From Hadesarchaea archaeon (lineage in GTDB: Archaea; Hadarchaeota; Hadarchaeia; Hadarchaeales; WYZ-LMO6): DNA of 5,095 bases. Shown piece by piece: positions 1 through 5,039 of the stretch. Each line of letters opens with the position of its first letter. The stretch's first letter is position 1. Both the position numbers and the translations under genes were made by a program. A model generated the notes under the pieces. That model saw only the letters and a program-made list of their open reading frames with translations. It searched no databases and was not told where the DNA came from. The stretch spans positions 1 through 5,095 of the forward strand of contig QNVD01000252.1 in NCBI GenBank assembly GCA_004347925.1, read 5' to 3'.

Positions 1-148
1 AGCCTTTCCCGTCGAGCCTCTCCAAGACCTCCCCTAGGTCCAGCTCTATCTCCAGCAGTCCCCCGCAGCGAGGGCACTCATACAGCTTCTCGCGGGGATC
101 CCTCCTCTCCCCGCACTCTATGCACCTGTACTCAAACCAAGAACTCAT
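1..148 (-). CDS. thrC: Threonine synthase, N-terminal part (gene continues beyond the left edge)
   Basis: Only the first 49 codons lie in the window. They begin MSSWFEYRC and contain two cysteine pairs, CIEC at residues 9-12 and CPRC at 25-28, followed by GGLLEIEL. This rubredoxin-like zinc ribbon is typical of the N-terminus of archaeal and many bacterial threonine synthases, PLP enzymes that convert O-phosphohomoserine to threonine in the cytoplasm. The PLP-binding lysine and the catalytic core are off the window, so the call rests on the ribbon and on the homoserine dehydrogenase remnant 34 bases upstream, which fits a hom-thrC pair. The ATG at 148 is preceded by a purine-rich AGAGGGTG; a GTG directly before it is a possible alternative start. 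Other enzymes with the same N-terminal ribbon, such as cysteate synthase-like proteins, cannot be fully excluded. Confidence 0.72.
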   Translation of the reverse strand, partial: MSSWFEYRCIECGERRDPREKLYECPRCGGLLEIELDLGEVLERLDGKG

Positions 149-166
149 CACCCTCTATAGCCCCGC

Positions 167-177
167 GGATTAATAGA
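167..177 (-). promoter_or_regulatory. Possible TATA box for thrC
   Basis: On the minus strand the AT-rich stretch CTATTAATC stands out in GC-rich surroundings. Its centre (about 172) is roughly 24 bases upstream of the thrC ATG, so a transcript would start at or very near the start codon. The box lies in the 34-base gap after the homoserine dehydrogenase stop. thrC could therefore be transcribed on its own even though the gene upstream is damaged. It is a sequence-pattern call only. Confidence 0.33.
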
Positions 178-182
178 CCATG

Positions 183-623
183 CTACCCGCTCGCCAGGCT
201 CTGGCGGATGTCCACCAGATCCCCGAGGAGGGAGCTGGAGGTCTCCTGGGGCCCCGCACCAAAGCCCGTGAGGGTTATTTCCCTGGCCAAGTCAAGCTCG
301 AAGGTCACGGCGTTAAGGGTTCCGCTCACGGCCAGAGGGTGGTGGAGGGGAACCAGCCTGGGACCCACCTCCAACACCCTGTCGCTGGCTGTTCCCACCA
401 GCTTCACCGCGAAGCCCGCCTCGTGCGCCAGGCGGATGACCTCGGGGGTAACCCGCAGGATCCCCTCCCTTCTGACCTCCCGCAGCTTGACATCCCTGCC
501 CAGCACGGCGTTGGCCAGGATGGTTATTTTGCAGGCCGTGTCCACCCCCTCCAGGTCTAGGCTGGGATCCTTCTCCGCTATCCCGAGCTCCTGGGCCCTC
601 AGCTCCGAGAGGATCTTCCTGAA
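183..623 (-). pseudogene. hom: Homoserine dehydrogenase remnant: C-terminal catalytic half only
   Basis: This frame encodes the C-terminal part of homoserine dehydrogenase, the cytoplasmic enzyme that reduces aspartate semialdehyde to homoserine. Recognisable blocks are AQELGIAEKDPSLDLEG, then VDTACKITILANAVLG, then LVPLHHPLA, GTLNAVTF and GFGAGPQETSSSLLGDLV. The acidic and lysine residues corresponding to yeast Glu208, Asp219 and Lys223 are present (IAEKD, VDTACK). The N-terminal Rossmann domain with its GxGxxG motif and the usual NGT-NYIL segment are absent: similarity starts near 623, and from 686 upward the Hsp20 gene occupies the DNA. The only in-frame start I find is a GTG at 543-545, which gives 120 residues and lies downstream of the Glu208 equivalent. 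An N-terminal deletion that left a pseudogene is the simplest reading. An assembly error or a split enzyme with the other domain elsewhere is possible. The stop (TAG) is at 183-185. Confidence 0.72.
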
Positions 624-685
624 CCTCCCCTTATCACCCCTAGCTCTAGCTCCAGTCTGACGAGGATTTTTCCTACCCCTGGTTC

Positions 686-1099
686 CTAAGACCTTCTCCT
701 CTTGGGAACTATCAGGAGCAAGAATCCCCCCCTCAGCTTCAGAACGCGCTCCTCGGGGACCGCCTTGGGGGGTAGCTCGAAGGTGCCGAAGTAGGCCCTT
801 CCGTCCTCCCTCCTGGCCACTATTTCCATCGCCCTTCCCCTCCTCCTCACCTCCACCCCCTCCCTGCTCACTCCAGGAACCCGCATGCAGAAGAGCACCT
901 CCCAGGGCCTCTCCACGTACACGTACTCGGTCTCGAGCGTTTCCTTGACCTCTCGATTGGTCTCAAGGGGGGTCCTCCTCCTCACCTTGACCTGGGCCCC
1001 CTTGCCGGCTTCCCTCACCTCCAAAGCCCTCTCCTCCGTCTTCTTTTCCATCTCCTCTACCATCTTTCGAATCCTTTCGAAAAAGTCTCCCTCAAACAT
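686..1099 (-). CDS. Hsp20/alpha-crystallin-like small heat-shock protein (137 aa)
   Basis: Residues about 58-134 follow the alpha-crystallin pattern: a beta strand with EVLFCMRVPGVSREGVEV (the usual 'V.lPGv.kedI.v' block), MEIVAR, a charged loop, YFGTFELP, and a final GGFLLLIVPK strand. Small heat-shock proteins bind unfolding proteins in the cytoplasm without ATP. Residues 1-57 are a highly charged, probably helical stretch (FFERIRKMVEEMEKK). The chain ends VPKRRRS straight after the last strand, without the C-terminal I-x-I motif that classical sHSPs use to assemble into oligomers, so a GvpH-like or otherwise divergent role is possible. I chose the ATG at 1097-1099 over one at 1213 because a TATA-like box lies about 34 bases upstream of it and the extra 38 residues would read through that promoter. 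The gene is divergent from the LAGLIDADG-like gene. Confidence 0.72.
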   Translation of the reverse strand: MFEGDFFERIRKMVEEMEKKTEERALEVREAGKGAQVKVRRRTPLETNREVKETLETEYVYVERPWEVLFCMRVPGVSREGVEVRRRGRAMEIVARREDGRAYFGTFELPPKAVPEERVLKLRGGFLLLIVPKRRRS

Positions 1100-1128
1100 G
1101 CTCCCACATCTATTCTCCTCCCTTTCCC

Positions 1129-1136
1129 TAATAAAT
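1129..1136 (-). promoter_or_regulatory. Likely TATA box for the Hsp20-like gene
   Basis: The minus strand reads ATTTATTA here, a good archaeal TATA-box match inside otherwise GC-rich DNA. A transcription start about 26 bases downstream would fall near 1107. That leaves a leader of roughly 8 bases before the ATG at 1099 and supports the shorter protein. No clear BRE or heat-shock regulator operator was recognised. Confidence 0.42.
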
Positions 1137-1177
1137 CCCTCGGCCACACCCCTGCATTTCCACTGGAACTCCTCTCC

Positions 1178-1187
1178 CCTTTTTATG
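1178..1187 (+). promoter_or_regulatory. Possible TATA box for the LAGLIDADG-like gene
   Basis: CCTTTTTATG at this position is AT-rich relative to its surroundings. Initiation about 26 bases downstream would fall around 1207-1211, just before the ATG at 1216 and after the ATG at 1201. This favours the second ATG and a nearly leaderless message. The match is weak. Confidence 0.28.
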
Positions 1188-1215
1188 CTCGCTTTTTGAA
1201 ATGAATATAACAAAC

Positions 1216-1542
1216 ATGGAAGAAAGGGGATGGATTTTGGGGTACTTGGAGGCCAAGGGATGCTTCTCCCACAACAAGGTGGTTGCCAAGGGGGTGAGTT
1301 ATAGGAATCCGGCTTTCTTTCTCACCCACAAGGAAAAGGAGGTCCCGCTCCTGCTGAGGGAGCTGACCGGCTTGGGGGAGGTGAGGAGAGCCGGGGGGCT
1401 TTACAGGTGGGAGGTCAGGAGGAAGAGGGAGGTGGTGGAGCTCATGGAGTTGCTGGAGGGGGGGTTCAGAACCCCCTCTAGGAGACAGCAGTACGAGAGG
1501 TGGAGGGAGGACGTTCTCCAGTGGAAACAGAGGGGGAGGTAA
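1216..1542 (+). CDS. Stand-alone protein with a degenerate LAGLIDADG-type motif (108 aa)
   Basis: Residues 6-17 read WILGYLEAKGCF, which lines up with the LAGLIDADG helix of homing endonucleases and related proteins (compare L-A-G-F-V-D-G-D-G in I-CreI). Supporting features are basic beta-strand-like segments (GLYRWEVRR, residues 61-69), a helix REVVELMELLEGG, and a closing TPSRRQQYERW resembling the end of single-motif LAGLIDADG proteins. At the second acidic position, which binds the catalytic metal, there is Lys14 (ILGYLEAKG), so nuclease activity is doubtful. The protein may instead be a DNA-binding protein derived from a homing endonuclease. It carries one motif, so it would act as a dimer. 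An in-frame ATG at 1201 would add five residues (MNITN); I prefer 1216 because of the TATA-like box. It is not inside an intron or intein visible here. The specific role is unknown. Confidence 0.6.
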   Translation: MEERGWILGYLEAKGCFSHNKVVAKGVSYRNPAFFLTHKEKEVPLLLRELTGLGEVRRAGGLYRWEVRRKREVVELMELLEGGFRTPSRRQQYERWREDVLQWKQRGR

Positions 1543-1550
1543 ATCTTTTA
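1541..1550 (+). promoter_or_regulatory. Weak TATA-like box before topoisomerase IB
   Basis: AAATCTTTTA overlaps the end of the preceding gene. Its centre is about 32 bases before the ATG at 1579, a spacing like that of the other candidate boxes in the window. It is weak, and co-transcription with the upstream gene across the 36-base gap is equally possible. Confidence 0.22.
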
Positions 1551-1568
1551 GACCCCTTGGCTTCCTCG

Positions 1569-1578
1569 GGAGGAAGGA
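1569..1578 (+). promoter_or_regulatory. Ribosome binding site of topoisomerase IB
   Basis: GGGAGGAAGG directly precedes the ATG and contains a full GGAGG core about five bases from it. This is the clearest Shine-Dalgarno sequence in the window, and it supports both the chosen start and translation from a longer leader or from a shared transcript with the upstream gene. Confidence 0.5.
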
Positions 1579-3141
1579 ATGAGGATCAAATCCTTGGTTC
1601 ACCGCGGGGTGCTGGTTCCCCCCTACGAGCCGAAGGGTTTGCATATCTTCTACAGGGGGAGGAGGGTGGATCTGAACCCCACCCAAGAGGAGATGGCGCT
1701 GGCCTTCGGGAGGCACCTCCTCGCGGGCAGGGGGGAGGACAAAGTTTTCGTCAGGAACTTTCTCACGGATTTCAGCAGGGCCTTGAATATCCCCAGGGAC
1801 ACGGAGCTAGGGCACTTCGACTTTTCTCCCGTGCTGGAGTACCTCGAGGGGGAGAGGAAGAGGAAGGAGGGGATGACGAGGGAGGAGCGCAAGAGGTTGG
1901 CGGAGGAGAGGAAGCGCCAGAGGGAGGCCAACCGGGAAAGGTGGGGAACGGCCTGGATTGACGGGGAGAAGGTGGAGGTGAAGAACTACACGGTGGAGCC
2001 CCCCTGCATTTTCGTGGGGAGGGGAAAGCATCCCCAGAGGGGGAGGTGGAAGCCCAGGGTGGAGTACGAGGACATCATCCTCAACCTCTCCCCCGAGGCA
2101 CCCACCCCCGAGGCCCCGGAGGGCAGGAGGTGGGGGGGGAGGGAGTGGGATCCGGAGGCCCTCTGGATAGCGAAGTGGAGGGACAAGCTGACGGGCAAGA
2201 TGAAGTACGTTTGGCTCTCCGACTCCTCCCCCCTCAAGCAGGAGAGGGAGAAGGAGAAGTTCGACCGCGCCAGGGCGCTGGGCAGGAGGATAGAAAAGGT
2301 CAGGGAGCACATAAGGAGGGGCCTCTCCGATCCCGATCCCAAGCGCAGGATGGTGGCCACGGTGTGCTACCTGATCGATGAGCTCAAGCTGAGGGTGGGT
2401 GATGAGAGGGACCGAGAGGAGAGGAACACGGTGGGGGCCACCACCCTGGGTCCGCAGCACCTGAAGTTCGACGGGGGCAGGGTGAGGTTCAGCTTCCTGG
2501 GAAAGGATCACGTGCGCTGGTCCAAGAGCTTGGAGCCCCTCCCGGAGGTCCTCCGGAACCTGAGGGAGTTCGCCAGCAGGGGAGGGGACAGGCTCTTCCC
2601 GGGTATCAGCTCGGAGGACGTCAACTCCTTCCTGGGGGAGGCCATGCCTGGGCTCACGGCCAAGGTCTTCCGCACCTACCACGCCTCCAAGGTGGTGGAG
2701 GAGGAGCTGAGGAGGAGCGGGGTGGGGAAGGAGGGGACGGAGGCTGAAAAGAGGTACGCGGCCAAGAGGGCCAACCTGAGGGCGGCCGAGGAGCTCAACC
2801 ACAAGAGGAAGGTTCCGCAGGGGTGGAGGAGGAAGGTGGAGAGGATGAGAGAGAGGATAAGGCTCCTGGAGGAGAGGTTGAAGGAGGTGAGGAGGAAGCC
2901 CGGGAGGAGGAAGGTGGAGAGGATAAGGAAGCTGAAGGAGAGAATAAGGGAGCTCAAGCTGAGGCTGGAGCTGGAGCGCGAGATAAGGGACTTCAACCTG
3001 GGCACCTCCCTCAACTCCTACATAGACCCCAGGGTTTACCTCTCTTGGGCGAGGGAGGTGGGCCTGGGGGTGGAGAAGATCTACTCCAAGTCCCTGCAGA
3101 AGAAGTTCTCCTGGGCCATGGACGGCGGGAAGGGGGATTAG
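1579..3141 (+). CDS. topIB: DNA topoisomerase IB, eukaryal/thaumarchaeal type (520 aa)
   Basis: It nicks one DNA strand through a 3'-phosphotyrosine link and lets the helix rotate, relaxing both positive and negative supercoils without ATP. The N-terminal core starts with VPPYEP (14-19), which matches the start of the human core (APPYEP), and includes PPCIFVGRGKHP (141-152). All five catalytic residues known from human Top1 are visible: Arg272 in KLRVG, Lys309 in FLGKDHVRW, Arg365 in FRTYHAS, His408 in NHKRKVP, and the nucleophile Tyr481 in NSYIDPR. The C-terminal block EKIYSKSLQKKFSWAMD is strongly conserved. The enzyme lacks the long, disordered N-terminal domain of eukaryotic Top1. Residues about 415-470 form an Arg/Lys/Glu-rich coiled-coil linker, somewhat shorter than the human one. 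A good GGAGG site precedes the ATG. The type is known from Thaumarchaeota and relatives and helps place the source. Confidence 0.95.
   Translation: MRIKSLVHRGVLVPPYEPKGLHIFYRGRRVDLNPTQEEMALAFGRHLLAGRGEDKVFVRNFLTDFSRALNIPRDTELGHFDFSPVLEYLEGERKRKEGMTREERKRLAEERKRQREANRERWGTAWIDGEKVEVKNYTVEPPCIFVGRGKHPQRGRWKPRVEYEDIILNLSPEAPTPEAPEGRRWGGREWDPEALWIAKWRDKLTGKMKYVWLSDSSPLKQEREKEKFDRARALGRRIEKVREHIRRGLSDPDPKRRMVATVCYLIDELKLRVGDERDREERNTVGATTLGPQHLKFDGGRVRFSFLGKDHVRWSKSLEPLPEVLRNLREFASRGGDRLFPGISSEDVNSFLGEAMPGLTAKVFRTYHASKVVEEELRRSGVGKEGTEAEKRYAAKRANLRAAEELNHKRKVPQGWRRKVERMRERIRLLEERLKEVRRKPGRRKVERIRKLKERIRELKLRLELEREIRDFNLGTSLNSYIDPRVYLSWAREVGLGVEKIYSKSLQKKFSWAMDGGKGD
2132..2148 (+). other. G-quadruplex-capable motif inside the topoisomerase gene
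   Basis: Four G3 runs with loops of 1, 1 and 3 bases occur on the coding strand (a run of seven G, then A, GGG, AGT, GGG), which meets the usual G3N1-7 rule. It encodes part of the RWGGREW segment. In a G-rich coding strand such a motif can arise from codon choice alone, so function is not implied. Confidence 0.3.
2825..2924 (+). repeat. In-frame 22-bp direct repeat in the topoisomerase linker
   Basis: Identical 22-base copies lie at 2825-2846 and 2903-2924, 78 bases (26 codons) apart. They encode the matching linker segments RRKVERM (417-423) and RRKVERI (443-449). Each is followed by a similar Arg/Glu/Leu-rich stretch (RERIRLLEERL, then RKLKERIRELKLRL). The linker coiled coil may therefore have grown by internal duplication. 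Low-complexity purine-rich coding DNA could also produce part of the identity. Confidence 0.5.
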
Positions 3142-3148
3142 GGTCCAG

Positions 3149-3156
3149 TTTTTTAC
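3149..3156 (+). promoter_or_regulatory. T-run: possible tyrS TATA box or topoisomerase terminator
   Basis: TTTTTTAC lies 7 bases after the topoisomerase stop. Its centre is about 27 bases before the tyrS ATG at 3179, the right distance for a TATA box driving a leaderless tyrS transcript. A U-run is also the usual archaeal intrinsic termination signal, so it may end the topoisomerase message instead of, or as well as, starting the next one. Confidence 0.35.
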
Positions 3157-3178
3157 CCGTGGGGTGGGAAGGGTGGTG

Positions 3179-4147
3179 ATGGAGGCCTACGAGAGGGTGA
3201 GGAGGGGGGCCTCGGAGGTGGTGACGGAGGAGGAGCTGAGGGAGGTGATGAAGGGGAAGCCCACCGTTTACTGCGGGTACGAGCCCTCCGGGAGGATCCA
3301 CTGCGGGCACGCCCTGACGGCCTTCAAGCTGCTGGACTTCCAGAGGGAGGGGGCCAGGGTGATAGTGCTCCTGGCGGACCTCCACGCCTACCTGAACCAC
3401 AAGGGGACCTTGGAGGAGATAAGGAGGATCACCGAGTACAATCGGGAGTGCTTCATAGGGATGGGCCTGGATCCCGGCAGGACGGAGTACAGGCTGGGCT
3501 CGGAGTTCCAGCTCACCAGGGAGTACATGATGGATGTGCTCAGGATGTCCACGGACACCACCCTCCTGAGGGCCAGGAGGGCCATGGCGGAGATCGCTAG
3601 GAAGGAGGAGGACCCCGATGTGGCCCAGGTCCTCTACCCCCTGATGCAGGCGGTGGACATAGCCCACCTGGGCGCTCAGGTGGCGGTGGGAGGGGAGGAC
3701 CAGAGGAAGGTTCACATGATCGCCCGGGAGAAGCTGGAGAAGCTGGGCTACCGCAAGCCGGTTTGCGTGCACATGCCCCTCCTGCACGGTCTGGACGGGG
3801 ATGCCAAGATGTCCTCCTCCAAGGGAAACTTCATAGCGGTGGACGATCCCCCCGAGCAGATAAGGAAGAAGATCCAGAAGGCCTTCTGCCCCCCCAGGCA
3901 GGTGGAGGGGAACCCCATCGTGGAGTACAGCGAGCACCTCCTCCTTCCCCTGCTGGGGGGGCTGGAGGTGAGGAGGGCGGAGAAGCACGGGGGCACGGTC
4001 TTCCTGAAGGAGGCGGAGGAGCTCAAGAGGAGGTACAGGGAGGGTGAGCTCCACCCCGCCGACCTAAAGCCGGCGGTGGCTGAGGGCCTGATCGAGCTCT
4101 TCGGTCCCGTGAGGGAGTACCTGGGGAGGGGGAGCGGCTGGGGGTAG
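3179..4147 (+). CDS. tyrS: Tyrosyl-tRNA synthetase, archaeal/eukaryal type (322 aa)
   Basis: This cytoplasmic class I enzyme charges tRNA-Tyr with tyrosine using ATP. The HIGH signature is HCGH (41-44) and the KMSKS loop is KMSSS (210-214). Tyrosine-pocket residues match Methanocaldococcus jannaschii TyrRS: Tyr31 in VYCGYEPSG, and Tyr153, Gln157 and Asp160 in YPLMQAVD. LLADLHAYLN, YGSEFQL-like RLGSEFQL and GNFIAVDD are further family blocks. The anticodon-recognition segment HPADLK (292-297) keeps the Asp that contacts the anticodon, with Ala where M. jannaschii has Met. Length is close to the 306 residues of M. jannaschii, with no extra C-terminal domain. The ATG at 3179 was chosen over a GTG at 3164 because MEAYERVRRGASEVV aligns with the family N-terminus and a T-rich box sits 27 bases upstream. 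The gene appears intact. Confidence 0.96.
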   Translation: MEAYERVRRGASEVVTEEELREVMKGKPTVYCGYEPSGRIHCGHALTAFKLLDFQREGARVIVLLADLHAYLNHKGTLEEIRRITEYNRECFIGMGLDPGRTEYRLGSEFQLTREYMMDVLRMSTDTTLLRARRAMAEIARKEEDPDVAQVLYPLMQAVDIAHLGAQVAVGGEDQRKVHMIAREKLEKLGYRKPVCVHMPLLHGLDGDAKMSSSKGNFIAVDDPPEQIRKKIQKAFCPPRQVEGNPIVEYSEHLLLPLLGGLEVRRAEKHGGTVFLKEAEELKRRYREGELHPADLKPAVAEGLIELFGPVREYLGRGSGWG

Positions 4148-4150
4148 CCC

Positions 4151-4160
4151 CTTTATAAAC
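4151..4160 (+). promoter_or_regulatory. TATA box for the minD-like gene
   Basis: CTTTATAAAC is the best archaeal TATA-box match in the window. It begins three bases after the tyrS stop and has its centre about 34 bases before the GTG at 4190. Initiation near 4182 would leave a leader of about 8 bases. This argues that the ATPase gene has its own promoter and is not translated only from the tyrS message. Confidence 0.6.
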
Positions 4161-4189
4161 TCCTTCCCCTCAACCTCTCCGGGGGTAAG

Positions 4190-5029
4190 GTGGGGAGGAA
4201 GAACCTGCACCGGTCCATCGCCATAGCCTCCGGGAAGGGGGGCACGGGTAAGACCACCATGACGGCCAACCTGGGGGTGGCCTTGGGAGCGCTGGGGAAG
4301 AAGGTCACCATCCTGGACGGGGACCTGGCCATGGCCAACCTCTCCATCGTGATGGGGCTCACGAAGTTCAGGACGAACCTCCTGGACGTCCTCCTGGGGA
4401 AGGCCAAGCTGGAGGAGGCCCTCCACCACAACTACGGTATAAACGTGATACCCACCGGCTTCCGCTTCGAGGAGGTTCATGAGGCCCTCTTCAGGGTCAG
4501 GCCGGAAAGGGTGGAGGAGGTGGTGAGGGAGATCCTGGAGCAGTCGGAGTTCCTGCTCATCGATGCCCCGGCGGGCATTCAGGACGCCACCATCCTGTCC
4601 CTGGCGGCGGCCAGGGAGATGATAGCCGTGTGCAACCCCACCTACACCAGCCTGGTGGACTGCTACAAAACGGTGAGGCTGGCCAACTTGCTGGGGTCCT
4701 GGACCAGGGGGGTGGTGGTTAACAGGGTGGGCAGGGGGGCGGACCTCTCCACCGCCGAGGTGGAGGAGTTCATGGGGAAGACGCTCGGGGCAGTTCCCAT
4801 CCTAGCCGAGGTACCCGAGGATGCCAGGGTGCAGGAGGCGGAGAGGGAGGGGGTGCCCGTGGTGATCTACGATCCGGAGTGCAGGGCCTCGGAGGCCATT
4901 CAGTCCCTGGCGGAGGTGCTGGTGGGGAAGGCCGGACCCCCCTACGGGTTCTCCGGAAAGGGGGGAAGCGACGAGACGGTCAAGAGGCTGGTGAGGGCCC
5001 TGACCGGCGCGGGGGAAGGGGGGACCTGA
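4190..5029 (+). CDS. minD: MinD/ParA-family ATPase (archaeal MinD-like, 279 aa)
   Basis: It has the deviant Walker A motif KGGTGKTT (16-23) with both the signature Lys16 and Lys21, the switch I region ILDGDLAMANL (41-51) and the Walker B strand FLLIDAPAG (121-129). It continues with the MinD-type CNPTYTSLVD block (148-157) and VVVNRV (175-180). Such ATPases dimerise on ATP and, in archaea, position cell-surface or polar structures; many archaea carry several MinD paralogues without MinC or MinE. After a glycine-rich spacer (252-259) the C-terminus has TVKRLVRALTG (263-273), with hydrophobic residues at 264, 267, 268 and 271 and basic residues between them. This is the layout of a short membrane-binding amphipathic helix. 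The GTG start is the first in frame after a strong TATA box and leads directly into HRSIAIASGKGG. No partner gene is visible, so the cargo is unknown. Confidence 0.9.
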   Translation: MGRKNLHRSIAIASGKGGTGKTTMTANLGVALGALGKKVTILDGDLAMANLSIVMGLTKFRTNLLDVLLGKAKLEEALHHNYGINVIPTGFRFEEVHEALFRVRPERVEEVVREILEQSEFLLIDAPAGIQDATILSLAAAREMIAVCNPTYTSLVDCYKTVRLANLLGSWTRGVVVNRVGRGADLSTAEVEEFMGKTLGAVPILAEVPEDARVQEAEREGVPVVIYDPECRASEAIQSLAEVLVGKAGPPYGFSGKGGSDETVKRLVRALTGAGEGGT

Positions 5030-5039
5030 CCCTCAGGTC
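5023..5039. terminator. Small hairpin shared by two converging genes
   Basis: GACCTGACCCTCAGGTC is a perfect 7-bp inverted repeat with a CCC loop. The TGA stop of the plus-strand minD-like gene and the TGA stop of the minus-strand gene are both in the stem. It has no T-run on either side, so it may only pause polymerase or protect mRNA 3' ends. Part of the symmetry follows automatically from two facing TGA codons. Confidence 0.3.

Noticed and set aside
180..660. Two overlapping plus-strand open frames across the hom region
   Set aside because: The minus-strand frame has clear homoserine dehydrogenase blocks; the plus-strand products have no family features.
603..688. Short minus-strand frame between hsp20 and hom reading VGKILVRLELELGV
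   Set aside because: It has under 30 codons, no convincing start or family match, and lies where the hom deletion junction is expected.
1100..1213. Longer start for the Hsp20-like protein at ATG 1213
   Set aside because: The added residues would cross the TATA-like box and resemble no Hsp20 N-terminus.
1807..2802. A 331-codon open frame on the minus strand opposite topoisomerase IB
   Set aside because: It is opposite a complete, catalytically intact topoisomerase and is rich in Pro and Leu with no recognisable motif.
3160..3178. G-run cluster before tyrS as a G-quadruplex
   Set aside because: The fourth run has only two G, so it misses the standard pattern; the sequence is better explained as purine-rich leader.
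3011..4054. A 347-codon open frame on the minus strand opposite tyrS
   Set aside because: It is the antisense of a well-identified tyrosyl-tRNA synthetase; its Leu/Pro/His-rich product is the usual by-product of purine-rich coding strands.
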